Assembly (NCBI GenBank): GCA_039621445.1
Contig: CP154956.1
Span: 58,287,155 to 58,351,154 of the forward strand
From: Euglena gracilis
Lineage: Eukaryota > Euglenida > Euglenophyceae > Euglenales
Length of the DNA stretch: 64,000 nucleotides
Reading direction: 5' to 3'
Shown here: one piece after another, positions 32,001 to 39,765 of the stretch
Layout of the letters: each line of letters opens with the position of its first letter
Numbering within the stretch: the first letter of the stretch is position 1
Position numbers and translations under genes: made by a program
Notes under the pieces: model-generated
The model's database searches: none
What the model was told of the DNA's origin: nothing
What the model saw: the letters and a program-made list of their open reading frames with translations, nothing else

Positions 32001-35000
32001 GACACCCCTGGGCCGGCACCTACTTCTCCAAATATAAGACACCCCCCATGAAAGGCCTTCCACAGTGAGTGTGGAGCAGCAAGTCTCAAGGCACGATGAA
32101 AACAACCAGTCCAGTCTACTGCTTTTGGGTGAAGCAACTGCTTTTTGGGTGTAGCAGATCAAGAATCTATTATTTTGAACAGCAAGAAAGCGACCAATCT
32201 GCAAGTGGTGATGAATGACTTTCAGTCAAATGTGCCAGTGTTTGTATTTTCCAATTTCTAGAAAATGAGGCAGTCCGTTGTGCCAAGTTCATCACCACTT
32301 GCAGATTGGTCGCTTTCAGCATACACACTCTCCAAAGCATCGGAAGACGACCCGTCAGACATGGATAAAACCCTATATATGAAGGTACGAGGACACAACA
32401 ACATACTTGCTGGAAAAGTGTCCAAATATAAGACACCCCTCAGTCATCCGCCTGAGACCCAAATATAAGACACCCCCCAAATATAAGACACCCTTTGGCG
32501 AAATTGGTCGACACCCAAATATAAGACACCGGTGTCTTATATTTGGGGGGGGGTTTAATGCCCTTTGAACCATTGATCATAGCATTGCAAAGAAAAATGT
32601 CATACTCATGCCAAAAAAAAATTTCTTTCCAAAATCCCGGGGGGGGGGGGCCCGACCCCACTTTCTTCACCCCTGGGCCCGACGCCTGCCTTGAATTTCT
32701 TCTGACTTAAACAGAATTCAGGCTGAATTTGTTTAGGTCAGTTGATTTCCATTCAGGAGCCTGTTTAAGTCAGTCGATTTCCATTCAGGCGACCGTTCAT
32801 GGGCCAAAAACCACTTTTTGGCAATTTTTCCGTCCAGGCGCTTCGGTCGAATGAAATTCGATATCAAAAAGGGGTGGGGAATGCCGGGTTCAGGACAGAA
32901 CCGGCATTCCCCACCCCTTGTTTTAAACCAGCGTTTCAGGGACACCGGGTTCACGACAGAACCGGCGTCCAATGACACTCCCAGGACAAATCTCCGCCCA
33001 CTAATCTGCAATGTTGCGCTACTGTGGATTTCGCCAAATTCCGACGGTCGCGAGCGTATCTCTGGCTGTGTCAATTGTTCAGGTACAAACTCACCCCTCA
33101 ATAAAGCTCTTTTCATCAGACGACTAGTATCACCACCAAATCCAGCCATGCTGCACAGTACTCTTGTTTCCTGTCCCAAAGAAATCTTAATTTCACAATT
33201 TTCTGTGCCCTCTGGCAGAGTTGGCAGCCTGTTTCTTTGGAGGTTGTTTTTTGTTGTTTTTTTTGTGTCTGAAATGTTTGCCCATGGCTGGCAAACATAT
33301 TTGCCCCAACCTGTCAAAATTTTTACCCAGCGTCCTCAAAAAAACTTGCCCAAAGGTCTCAAAAATTTTTGCACTGTGCCACCAAAAAATATTTGCACTT
33401 CCTCAAAAATTATTGCACTCCGTCATTTTTTTTAGCACAATGAAAAAAAGCGTTGCACTGCACAATGGAAAAACATCCACGCCGATTGAAGTTTCAAAAG
33501 GCAAAAATGAAAAACACCCGATCCAGGTGCAAACATTTTCGGAACGGAGGCAAATATTTTTGGGATAAGGTGCAAACATTTTTTGAGATAAAGTGCAAAA
33601 AGATTGACTGGAAGTGCGAAAATACGCGGTGTAAAAAACGACCACGAGGTTTTGCCCGAAAAAATTTTTGAATGCATATTTTCAACCATTTTTTGGCAAC
33701 TTCTGGGTCATTTCTGCCAAAAATTGCTTTCAAAAAAGTGAAAAAGGTTATAAATTGCATTTTTTTTTTGCATTTTTGGATGTTTTTGACCATTTTTTTG
33801 GCAGTTTTTTGACAGTAGGATTCGAAGGATGATTTGGGTGTTTCATAAAGAGTTCTTTTCAATGAATTATCCCTTTTGTTATTTTTTGATGGTTTTTTTG
33901 GTGTTTTTTTTAAAAAAAAGTTTTGCTTTTTTAAAAAAAGAAACAAAAACAAAAAAAAACGCCGACTATGCCCTCCGGACCCCTCAGGTTTTCGATTTGA
34001 AGAGAAAAAATGTTTCTGTATGGTTCATTATGCTTCTCAAACTAAGCAGGACCAAAAAATCACCACAAATTTACACTCTGATTCTGATCGATCCGACAAT
34101 CACGAGCGTATCTCTGGCTGCGTGCAACGTTGGGGAACCAAATTACCATGACCCCCCCTCAAATGACCCCCCCCCTTTGCCCTGGCCAGGACCCCGGAGG
34201 GCCACTTAGGGGGTCACTTGGGGGGGGGGTCGAAAACAAACTTTGATATCACCCCCCACCATTTTTGGGAGGAATTTTTGTGTAAACTTCGCAATCTGCA
34301 CCATTTTTTCCATCAGGTCAAAAATTTCTTCGCAAAAAATTTCAAAAAAAAATCAGGTGTTTTATAACCATTTTAACTTTCGAAAAATTTCATCCATTTC
34401 GGCTGGACCTTGACCGGACCCCGGAGGGCCACTTAGGGGGGGGGGTTCGTTTGGGGGGTCATGGTACCTCTCGATTGAAAGCTCTTTTCAACAGACGGCC
34501 AGCGGTAGTAATCAGAGTTTTCCACGCTGCATGGTACTCTTATTCTAAAACAGCATTCATTTTCACCAAATTGGAAATCCACCCAGGCAAATTGCATCAC
34601 TACCACCCCCCTCCCCTTATTTGACCCCCCAAATTGAACATTTGGGTCTGGGGGAAGAAAAAATTTTAGGCGCAGAAGGCGCCGAAGTTTTTTTTTCCTC
34701 TCTCAAAGCCGAATTTCCAACCCCCCCCTTTTTGACCCCACCCCTTATTTGAGCATTTGGGGGGTCCTTTGGCCCGTGGGTGTGCTCAAATGGTGGTACA
34801 TGGTCAAAACAGTCATAGCAGGACCTCAGGGACATCTTTGGGCACTTTTGATGACATTTTTAGGGATGACAGAACTGGCGTTTGGGACGCTGGGTTTTGG
34901 ACAGAACCGGCGTTCCTAACCCCTTTCTCACGGACAGAACCGGCGTCTGGAACCAGTGGGGGGGGAACGCCGGTTCTGTTGTGAACCCGGTGTCTCAAAC

Positions 35001-36150
35001 GCCGGTTTAAGACAGGCGTGTGGGCCAAATAAAATAGGTTTTAGAAAAATCGACCGACACTGCAGATTCAGCAGGGGCGCTGGGCCATGCAAACGAAGCG
35101 AGCGGTCCGGCGACCCTTCTGAATCTGTTAGTGTGGGTCGATTTTTGTATAAAAAATATCTCGGAAATGAAGCAAAATCAAAATCAAAGGAAATGTGCGG
35201 AGAAATTGAAGCCCTTAAAATGCCCTATCTATTTTGATTTCCCTGCACCTCCCCGCCTGGCCTGAGTAACGGCCATTTTTCGGCCAATTTTGGCCATTTT
35301 GTAAAATCTTGGCCTGTTTTGAATGAACTTTTTCGGTGATTTTTAGGTGGAAAAAACAGTCGAAAAAGTTTAAAAAATCGAAAAGAAATTTTTTTGCCCG
35401 AATCTTTCGGCCTCCCGGACCCAGAAAAACTCTTTTCGAGCCGAAAATGAGTGTTTTTCGACCCCCCCCCGATTTTGGCCCGGAACCCATGCACGTTGGG
35501 CCCGGGTAAACCCCATAGGCAACTGTTTGGGGGCCCCAAAGATACCCCCCTTCCCACTGAATTACCACGTTTTGATTTCAGGGGGGAATTGGCTGCCAAA
35601 AAAATTGGTATAAAAAATTGGTGGAACAAAATCCGCCAAATATTTGACTGCCAAGTTTTTCACGACGTTCAGCAATTTTTTTTTAAATATTCCCCCTTCT
35701 GCACTGGTCTTTGATTGTCAGTTGCCTGTAATTTACTTTCAGACACAATGCAACGTTTCCATTTTCGAAGGTCGTGGCCCGGCCCGGTGGCCCGGCGAGA
35801 ATGATGAGCCGAAAAACACTCATTTTGTGCTCGAGAACAGTCCAGGAGGCCAAAAAAAAAAAACGTCGTTTGGGGCAAAATATTTTTTTTCGAGTTTTTT
35901 CCCGACTTTTTTTTGACCCGGAAATGGCGCCCTTCACCTTGTTGCACAACCCAACGACCTCCTTGTCTACAGACCACCACCACCACCCACCCACCCACCC
36001 ACCCACCCACCAAAAGCTGTATTTTTTCAATGGTTTGAACACCTGTGATGTGGAAGTTGAAATTGAAGTTGAGGACACGTACAAGTAAGTTGAGACTCCG
36101 AGAACGATTAATGAAGAGGCAGCAACAACATGGCTTTGCAAGGGTTCCAT
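13952..36150 (-). CDS. Predicted 5' part of the same transcript, unrecognised membrane region
   Basis: Nine exon-like segments (36043-36150, 26208-26293, 19922-19971, 19656-19769, 18514-18678, 16511-16570, 16051-16110, 14222-14301, 13952-14085) have good acceptor and donor sites on the minus strand and join in one continuous phase, then join the DEG1 exon 12293-12428. The product would have about 277 residues upstream of that exon, with a transmembrane segment at the N-terminus (AASSLIVLGVSTYLYV) and another near residue 150 (SMWMGGAAALFASMLMWLLA). I recognise no family. It could be an unusual N-terminal extension of DEG1, a separate gene read through by mistake, or contain wrongly chosen exons. 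Supported by splice sites and phase only. Confidence 0.4.
14222..14301 (-). CDS. Candidate exon, 80 nt, hydrophobic
   Basis: A very good acceptor (aattttttccccag) precedes codons for VAALTDLLQKLGMTATG, then VLTASALSM. The donor ATG|gtttct is weak. Phases are 2 in, 0 out. Only 136 bp separates it from the next candidate exon. Confidence 0.45.
14651..15012. mobile_element. Relative of the ATATAAGG TIR element
   Basis: The left end CAGGCTTCCATATAAGG and the right end ccttatatcgg correspond to those of 8736-9109. The interior shares 'gccattttggg' and G/C-run blocks. The right end is degraded and no target duplication is visible. Confidence 0.6.
15062..15298 (+). CDS. Candidate plus-strand ORF fragment
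   Basis: A 78-codon frame between stops contains ATFDDFLATIDDAGAENN and LFPYFVNLGSNVSALQLR, which reads more like protein than the surrounding repeat translations. No start codon or clear splice sites were found and no family is recognised. It lies inside an intron of the minus-strand gene and could be part of a transposon. Confidence 0.25.
   Translation, partial: KQELQKETTKSPKSAIYATFDDFLATIDDAGAENNLFPYFVNLGSNVSALQLRWEGVDPPGPSCRALSIWEQAASVSM
15660..15815 (+). repeat. Dispersed repeat ending in TTAAAAAAAACCC
   Basis: Matches 12117-12238 and 25200-25333: 'ccaggctggcccgaac', a G-run, 'cagcccagctggg' and a terminal 'cttaaaaaaaaccc'. Possibly the right half of a CAGGGG-T7 element. Confidence 0.6.
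16051..16110 (-). CDS. Candidate exon, 60 nt
   Basis: The acceptor tttcctatatctgtag has a long pyrimidine tract. The phase-consistent frame encodes AIGTDACCGEEGQDVEVVP and ends at CCAA|gtgtgt. A shorter alternative ends at GAG|gttgtt, and another frame gives KQLALMLVVAKKGKTLR. Only the first choice keeps phase with both neighbours. Confidence 0.35.
16511..16570 (-). CDS. Candidate exon, 60 nt
   Basis: Encodes GEWMYSVHEVKLFVQHNSE. The acceptor is tctgagtcag and the donor GAAG|gtcaaa. Phase 2 in, 1 out; it connects with exon 18514-18678 to give ...VDAG-GEWM. Family unknown. Confidence 0.4.
17040..17346. mobile_element. TIR element (CATGCTTGTGCTTA family)
   Basis: The left end CATGCTTGTGCTTACC is the inverted counterpart of the right end gactaagcgcaag. 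The centre is the hairpin cggcgccttcggcgccg at 17191-17207, flanked by G-run and C-run blocks and by inverted copies of 'ggtgcctgcccctagcag'. It is almost the same as 36316-36643. The target duplication is imperfect here. Confidence 0.8.
18514..18678 (-). CDS. Candidate exon with transmembrane segment, 165 nt
   Basis: The acceptor tttcttttttcaaccttcag and donor GCTG|gtgtga are both strong. The frame SKDTFVKDGKTGFRPEIH is followed by a 20-residue hydrophobic stretch (SMWMGGAAALFASMLMWLLA) and a Lys-rich flank, a typical membrane span. It is the best of the unrecognised exons. Confidence 0.6.
19656..19769 (-). CDS. Candidate exon, 114 nt (alternative end 19637)
   Basis: The acceptor is gttcattttcacag. 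In the chain-consistent frame it encodes VAYLHGLSLGNPLVIFHG, then LFPNFTNSEPKASF, ending at AGCT|gtatat. An alternative frame runs to GCTG|gtgtaa at 19637 and also fits the downstream exon. The upstream phase decides for the first. Confidence 0.4.
19922..19971 (-). CDS. Candidate exon, 50 nt
   Basis: The acceptor gctattctctttgtccgcag is excellent and the donor GCAG|gtttca is good. Only one frame is open: NTPGWESSSRTFVIHA. The opposite strand also has a protein-like frame (ALKPACITKVLELD) with donor CCAG|gtgtgt, so strand is not certain. Confidence 0.4.
20675..20731 (+). repeat. (ATC)/(CAC) microsatellite
   Basis: About 55 bp of CATCAT, TTATTATCAT and CACCACCAC repeats abut the left end of the TIR element at 20733. 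Confidence 0.9.
20733..20994. mobile_element. MITE-like TIR element (CAGGGG-T-AAG family)
   Basis: Ends are CAGGGGCTTTTTAAAGAC and GACTAAAAAAAACCCCTG. The outer 8 bases are ctcccatc and ctctaatc (6 of 8). The interior matches 940-1215, with central ggcgcctgcggcgccg at about 20869-20884 between G-run and C-run blocks. Confidence 0.75.
21230..21470 (+). repeat. A-rich 'gcaaaaatg' repeat
   Basis: Same composition as 8245-8610 (gcgcaaaaatg, gcgaaagaatg). No coding potential. Confidence 0.8.
21501..21726. mobile_element. MITE-like TIR element
   Basis: Ends CAGAGGCTTTTTTTAAGG and CTTTAAAAAAAAACCCTG are inverted repeats. Interior G-run and C-run blocks flank 'ggggtccaaaaaattt'. No convincing target duplication. 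Confidence 0.65.
21957..22170. repeat. Inverted repeat, ~27-bp arms
   Basis: The arm 'ttttgtgttataaagaga' at 21961-21980 is complementary to 'tctctttataacacagaa' at 22144-22162. The spacer carries 'tgcccatttgcatagagg', which recurs as 'tgcccatttgcacagagg' at 22331-22348. It probably represents a foldback element. Confidence 0.6.
22447..22563 (+). CDS. Possible small ORF, 38 residues
   Basis: ATG to TAA encodes MENEFIQPGFYLNYPDAR, then IVPELVIPLGFAATFNPELD. The composition is protein-like, in contrast to the repeats on both sides. It could be a short gene or a terminal exon with acceptor cctgaattatccag. The minus strand also has an exon-like segment at 22480-22549 with donor CAG|gtaaaa, but its phase does not fit the minus-strand chain. 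Confidence 0.25.
   Translation: MENEFIQPGFYLNYPDARIVPELVIPLGFAATFNPELD
22660..22752 (+). repeat. C-rich homopyrimidine tract
   Basis: About 90 bp of C-runs broken by single T, A or G. The complementary strand is G-run DNA. Confidence 0.9.
22980..23755 (+). repeat. Tandem/dispersed ~110-bp repeat ('acgccatgtc')
   Basis: Units contain 'aacttgttgaaaacc', 'catttgcaacaaaaacgcc' and 'ccgtttacccgtttgc'. Copies lie at 22990-23130 and, in tandem, at 23445-23750. Bases 23130-23440 between them show nothing recognisable. Open frames there come from the repeat. Confidence 0.75.
24159..24512. mobile_element. TIR element (CATACAATTGCTTA family), 8-bp TSD
   Basis: The 354-bp element begins CATACAATTGCTTACC and ends tgcaattgcctg. 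Exact 8-bp duplications GCCCCAAC are at 24151-24158 and 24513-24520. Inside are repeated 'ccagtcagtcact', G/C-run blocks and the central hairpin ccggcgccttcggcgcc (24345-24361). It interrupts a dispersed repeat whose uninterrupted copy is near 33275-33330. Confidence 0.9.
24513..24910 (+). repeat. Dispersed ~370-bp repeat, copy 1
   Basis: Shares order and orientation with 33290-33660 and 37010-37385: 'ctgtcaaaatttttgccc', 'caaaaatttttgcact', 'ttgcactccgtcattt', 'aacggaggcaaa', 'gatgaggtgcaaac'. The opposite-strand frames (Phe/Cys/Leu rich) are shared by all copies but are not conserved as one ORF. Confidence 0.8.
24990..25333. mobile_element. MITE-like TIR element
   Basis: Ends CAGGGGTTTTCTTAAG and ccaaaaaaaccctg. 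Outer 8 bases ccaaggac and ccaaagac (7 of 8). The left half has 'gccggctggaaaaaaag', the right half 'ccaggctggcttcgccgg'-like sequence shared with 12117 and 15660. Confidence 0.7.
25485..25720 (+). repeat. Three ~75-90-bp tandem units with 'aacaaaatccctt' core
   Basis: Units near 25488, 25562 and 25637 contain 'ccaaaataacaaaatccctt', 'gtgttgctgaaaccg' and 'ttgttcttctgagaaatt'. The second unit has diverged. The first part of the unit is shared with loci at 38, 50 and 54.5 kb. Confidence 0.8.
25840..26030. repeat. GGTACC-type palindrome cluster
   Basis: Repeated gtacctg, ggtacgtacc and ccaggtacgcgac units in both orientations form a locally palindromic block. The frames on both strands are Tyr/Pro/Cys-rich artefacts. 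Confidence 0.75.
26208..26293 (-). CDS. Candidate exon, 86 nt
   Basis: The acceptor tatttttcattctccag and donor GGCAG|gttggt are strong. Encodes VYGFPALKSQQPIVNG and HVSHPLRHAVLG. Phase 0 in, 2 out, matching 36043-36150 and 19922-19971. The opposite strand has a 54-residue frame (26150-26311) beginning MRVGVVRNKKAAFEIK after a fair acceptor and ending in a stop, so strand assignment is uncertain. Confidence 0.4.
27081..27900. mobile_element. Nested TIR elements
   Basis: The outer element starts CAGGCTTTTTTTAACCGG and ends cgactaaaaaaaagactg. Nested within it, 27342-27854 begins near cgttgtatgggaa and ends TTCCCATACAACCCTG; it shares its interior with 12752-13440 ('ccccgcaactccccacc', 'cacacccggcgcgaag'). 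Confidence 0.65.
28867..28941 (+). CDS. Possible terminal exon, 24 codons
   Basis: A strong acceptor (tttggtcgtttttag) precedes an open frame ALIPIKLPTNTKMDVVEV then QFSSM and TAA. It looks like the C-terminus of a plus-strand gene, but no partner exon was found. On the minus strand the same bases give a possible exon ending at TTTTG|gtgttg. Low certainty. Confidence 0.2.
   Translation, partial: GALIPIKLPTNTKMDVVEVQFSSM
29038..29400. repeat. 'CCCCAAATAATAA' modules, group 1
   Basis: Repeated aaataataacccccc in several registers at 29040-29150 and 29355-29400, and singly at 29920-29942. The same module forms a second group at 40248-40670. Between repeats is A-rich sequence of no evident function. 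Confidence 0.85.
29580..30480. repeat. GACGCCGGTTCGGGC palindromic family, copy cluster 1
   Basis: Inverted motifs of the form gacgccggtttgggcgtg at 29600-29745 and 30390-30470 flank sequence 'tttcagcgtattccaaaat..' and 'cagatggcctaagattcc'. The whole arrangement recurs at 62520-63530. Confidence 0.75.
30756..31105. mobile_element. TIR element (CATACAATTGCTTA family), 8-bp TSD
   Basis: A near-identical sister of 24159-24512. Ends CATACAATTGCTTACC and TAAGCAATTGTCTG. Exact 8-bp duplications TCCCGGAC at 30748-30755 and 31106-31113. Central hairpin ccggcgccttcggcgccgg at 30935-30953. Confidence 0.9.
31895..32545. repeat. 'CAAATATAAGACACCCC' modules
   Basis: At least eight copies of aaatataagacaccc at 31900-32045 and 32422-32545, ending in an inverted copy (gtgtcttatatttgg). 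They flank a unique-looking middle (32050-32420) that includes an inverted repeat with arms at 32187-32214 and 32290-32317 ('aagcgaccaatctgcaag' and complement). Confidence 0.85.
32868..35010. repeat. ACGCCGGTTCTGTCC palindromic family, cluster 1
   Basis: A perfect ~50-bp palindrome at 32869-32920 (arms 'aaggggtggggaatgccgg') is followed by related motifs to 32965, and the family recurs at 34870-35005. Between them are a dispersed repeat copy (33290-33660), an A/T-rich tract (33660-33960) and 'gatcgaaagctcttttca' modules. Confidence 0.75.
33290..33660 (+). repeat. Dispersed ~370-bp repeat, copy 2 (uninterrupted site)
   Basis: Full-length copy. The flanking 'tttgcccc' then 'aacctgtcaaaattt' is continuous here, whereas the 24.5-kb copy is interrupted by a TIR element at exactly this point. 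Confidence 0.8.
35045..35150. repeat. Hairpin 'cagattcagcaggggcgc', copy 1
   Basis: The left arm 'atcgaccgacactgcag', 'attcagcaggggcgc' pairs with 'gaatctgttagtgtgggtcgat'. The loop holds gcaaacgaagcgagcgg. Better-preserved copies are at 49437-49555 and 59775-59885. Confidence 0.7.
36043..36150 (-). CDS. Candidate first coding exon with signal-anchor
   Basis: An ATG at 36150 opens 36 codons: MEPLQSHVVAASSLIVLG, then VSTYLYVSSTSISTSTSQ, a short hydrophobic span followed by a Ser/Thr stretch. The donor is CAG|gtgttc. Phase 0 matches exon 26208-26293, 9.7 kb away. On the plus strand an alternative exon ends at a consensus gtaagt at 36087, so confidence is moderate. Confidence 0.4.
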
Positions 36151-36315
36151 AACAAAAAAGAACCTGCAGAATGTGCAACCAGGTCTCCCTTGTCTGCTGA
36201 GGCGGGACTGCAGGGCCTGCCCATATTTTGCAGCTAACCCCTTGGTTTTTGGGGAGTTTATTGGTGGGGTAGTCGGCATGGCCAATCGTTGCTAGTGATC
36301 CAGTACAGATCCAAC

Positions 36316-36643
36316 CATGCTTGTGCTTACCAACCGGGGGGGGGGAGGGGGGGGGTGGGTGCTATAGGGTGCCTGCCCCTAGCAGGCACACCCCCCCCCC
36401 GGGGGGGGATAGGGGTCCGGGCCGGACCCAGAAAATTTTCATTGAAAATGGCCGTTTCCGGGCCCCCGGCGCCTTCGGCGCCGGGGTCGGAGGGGGGTGC
36501 CTGCTAGGGGCAGGCACCCCCCGAAACCCTACCCCCCCCCCGGGGGGGGGTCGGATCGGGTGCTATGGGGTGCCTGCCCCTAGCACCCACCCCCCCCCCC
36601 CCCCCCCCCCCGTGGGGTAGGCACCCGACTAAGCACAAGCCTG
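36316..36643. mobile_element. TIR element (CATGCTTGTGCTTA family), 8-bp TSD
   Basis: Ends CATGCTTGTGCTTACC and TAAGCACAAGCCTG. Exact 8-bp duplications GATCCAAC at 36308-36315 and 36644-36651. Central hairpin ccccggcgccttcggcgcc near 36465-36483. Same family as 17040-17346. Confidence 0.9.
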
Positions 36644-37009
36644 GATCCAACTCCACTGTGGGGGCCGGGGCATTGGTGCAAACCGCAGAAACCTGGCAAA
36701 AAACCTGCAAACATAAAAAAAACCCGCCTTTGTCGAGGAGCCTCAGTGCAACTATGGGGGATGGGCGGTGGTAAAGCGACGCTCTGAGTGAGGCGAGTCT
36801 CATAAAACAAAGGTTTTGGTGGTCGCCAGCGATTGTTGGTGCCTGGTTTGTATCAGGGGCTGCCAGCCGGACCCCCCACTTCGCACAAAAAAAACTTAGT
36901 CCAGCCCAGCTTCGGCAGCCTGGGTCTGCCCAACCTCCATTTTTTGTCTGACCACAATTTCTAAGCCCCCCCCCCCCACAATATCACAATATCTTTGCTT
37001 TTGCTTGGG

Positions 37010-37385
37010 GGTCAAAATTTTTGCCCGGCACCCTCAAAAAAATTTGCCCAAAGGTCTCAAAAATTTTTGCACTGTGCCGCCAAAAATACTTGCACTTGAA
37101 CCGAAAAAAATTGCCCTCCGTCATTTTACTTTTGTACAATTAAAAAAAAAGCGTTGCACTGCACAATGGAAAACATCCACGCCGATTGAAATTTCAAAGC
37201 GCAAAGGTGCAAAACACCCGATCCAGGTGCAAACATTTTCAGAACGGAGGCAAATATTTTTGGGATAAGGTGCAAACATTTTTTGAGATAAAGTGCAAAC
37301 AAACTGTCGGCATGTGCGAACATTTTTTGAGATAAAGTGCAAAAAAAAATTGACAGGAAGTGCAAAAATACACCGTGTCGGTGAA
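37010..37385 (+). repeat. Dispersed ~370-bp repeat, copy 3
   Basis: Same order of motifs as 33290-33660, with a partial internal duplication of 'tttttgagataaagtgcaaa' near 37275-37345. Confidence 0.8.
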
Positions 37386-37399
37386 ATAACGTAAAACCT

Positions 37400-38860
37400 C
37401 ACCCTAACCCCATTCTTAAATACCACTTATTTGAGCACACCTATGGCCTAAAGGACCCCCCAAATGCTCAATTAAGGGGGTTCGCTGAGGTCTTATCTCT
37501 TTAGAGTAAGAGCGAAGCTTACCACTGGGGGAAAGGGGGGGTCAGACCCCCCCCGCCCCCCCCCCTCTGGGTAGACCGTGAAAACCACGGATTATCACCA
37601 TGATCCCGGCCCCGTTCCCGGAATTTTTTTTCAGTCGCGAGCGACTGGATTTCTAGTTTCCGAATCTCCTGGGTTTGACTCCTAACTCCACGCCAGGCCC
37701 AAGTTATTCACCCGCGAAGGGGTCCAAACTGGGTAAGATTTACCCGCCCCCCTGGATGAGCCCCCCCCCCCTTGGACTCTGCCATTTCGGGCCCAAAAAT
37801 TGATATTTTCAAAATATCTCGAAAATTATGCAAAATCAAAGGAAATGTCCGGAGACACTTTTGACAAAAGAACACCTCTCCCCGTTGGATTTTCAATATA
37901 AGTCAAAATTTGCACAAAAAGGACTTATCCCTCCAAGTCTATTGCCAACATAGAAGGGATTTTGTTATTTGAGGGGGGGTGCGGGGGGGGGGGGGAGGAG
38001 CCCCCCCCCCCCCGCCTATGCCAAAGTGAGCCACAAAATCGACTTAGCCCCCGAGTATGTCGCCAACACAGAAGGGATTTTGTTATTTGAGGCTCGGATG
38101 GGGGTGGAGAGGGGGTTTTCTGCCTCTCGTGATGCAGAATGCTTGCATTTCTAAAGGATTTTCATGTAATCCTTGTTTCATCATTGGTTTTTCACCCTTC
38201 GAGACCCCCATCAAGGGCCCACCGACCCCCACCGACCAAAGATTTCCATCTGGGGGTGTTTATTTAGGTGTAAGACACTTATTTGGACCCATCCGGACCA
38301 TTTCCGGGTGGTTTGGGCCCACCGCAGACCATTTTTATGACCACCGACTAGCCACCGACTAGTTTGCATTGTATTTTCTTCATGGGGGGGCTTAAAAGTC
38401 GGTGGTTTGGACCCGTTAGTACATTAGAGTGGGTAGTCGGCCGACTAGTCGGCCAACTACCCCTACCCCCCCCCCCCCCGTCTCGCCGACTTGCTAAGGA
38501 CCAAGCCTAGTCGGCCGACCAATTGGGAAGTCGGCCGACTACCCACTACCCCCCCCCCCCAGTCTACCGCCATGCGCCACTTTTGACTGTAGGTCGGGCC
38601 GACCAGGTCGGCCCGACCTGTTTGGGTCACCGACCACATGGTCGATAGAAACGACCTCAATGGTTTTCCTTTGCAGAAGCATCCAAACCCTTGGCCAAAC
38701 CCTGTGGAGCATAAAAAGTGCTATTTTAGCAAAAAAAACAAAAAAGAATTCCTGATGGCGTTAAGCTGTGATAAAAAAGAATTTCTGACGTTACTTGAAA
38801 GAGCAGGGTTAGGGTTACGATCCTTATCCAAACAGCAGAACATTTCTCGCTCAACGTTGT
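37400..38860. repeat. Mosaic of short repeats
   Basis: Contains two copies of 'aagggattttgttatttgag' (37954-37973 and 38070-38089), C-runs at 37540-37565 and 38000-38015, and a set of 'agtcggccgactac' palindromes at 38430-38560 ending with 'ggtcgggccgaccaggtcgg' at 38591-38610. No gene found. Confidence 0.6.
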
Positions 38861-39208
38861 TAGATTGGTCTCCACGAGGTACCCAGCGAACCCAAAGAGC
38901 CGCCCAACTAGGGTTACCCCCCCCCCCTCATTGTCCCCCGGCCGACGGGGGGTTTTTTGGCCCGGCCAATGAAATTCCTTTGGTACGGTCATATTGTCCC
39001 CCACCCCTTATTGTCCGATCGGGCCTCCCACGGGCAGGTCAGTGGGACATAGGGGGGGGGGGTAAAAACATGGGGGGACCTCGCTCGGCGCCTTTCTCGC
39101 TTTCTCTTTCTCTCCTTTCTCGCTCGGGTCCCCCCATGTGTATTAACCCTAGTTGGGCGGCTCTTTGGGGTAGCTGGTACCTTGTAGGGGCCAATTTATC
39201 ACGTTTCT
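38857..39208. mobile_element. TIR element with 'aactagggtta' arms
   Basis: Left arm 'aacgttgttagattgg' ... 'cagcgaacccaaagagccgc' ... 'ccaactagggtta', right arm 'taaccctagttgggcggc' ... 'ggccaatttatcacgtt'. An 'acaataag' element (38928-39050) is nested inside. A shorter copy is at 46425-46600. Confidence 0.75.
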
Positions 39209-39306
39209 GAACAGCCGGCTGCAGCCCTCGAAAATCTCTCCTGGCTTCAAAAAAGGTATTTGTTTGCTATCCGATCGCCACTGAAATTTTTCCAAGTCGG
39301 TTGATG

Positions 39307-39403
39307 GAGGAGCAGGGTCAGGGTTAGGGTTAGGATTAGGGTTAGGGTTAGGGTTAGGGTTAGGGTGGGTTAGGGTAGGGTTAGGGTTAGGTTTAGGGTT
39401 AGG
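39307..39403 (+). repeat. Interstitial TTAGGG telomere-like array
   Basis: About 14 units of GGTTAG/GGGTTA with single-base variants. Further degenerate arrays are at 41722-41775, 46009-46230 and 46785-46840. The unit is the TTAGGG type, not the TTTAGGG type of land plants. Confidence 0.85.
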
Positions 39404-39584
39404 GCCTTGCACACCCAAGGAATTTTGTCAATGGCCATGGAACTCTCCTGGTTTGGCCGTTTTTCACCATTTTTTTTGAATTTTTGGGACGTTTTTTGAC
39501 GGTTTTAAGGACATTCGGATGTGTTTACGTTTGTTTTGAATTAAAAACGTGTTCAGCCCGCCAAATGCCTGCCCTGAAAAACGT

Positions 39585-39765
39585 GGTCATGAACACGTTT
39601 TCCATTAGGGCATCTGTGGCAATAACACGTTTTCCATTGGGCATCTGTGGCAATGACACGTTTTCCATTAAGGCATTTGTGGCAATGGCACGTTTTCCAT
39701 TAAGGCATCTGTGGCAATGGCACGTTTTCCATTAGGGCATCTGTGGCAATTACGTGTCGTCCGAA
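39585..39765 (+). repeat. ~31-bp minisatellite 'gacacgttttccatta'
   Basis: Five to six tandem units of 'ggcatctgtggcaatg' + 'acacgttttccatta'. Smaller groups are at 40665-40712, 47088-47162, 48720-48768 and 60495-60600 (inverted). It is usually next to 'cccgccaaatgcctgccctg'. Confidence 0.85.

Noticed and set aside
35683-36285. 200-codon minus-strand ORF
   Set aside because: Only the central ATG-to-donor section (36043-36150) has exon-like character; the rest crosses a CCCACC microsatellite and repeat DNA.
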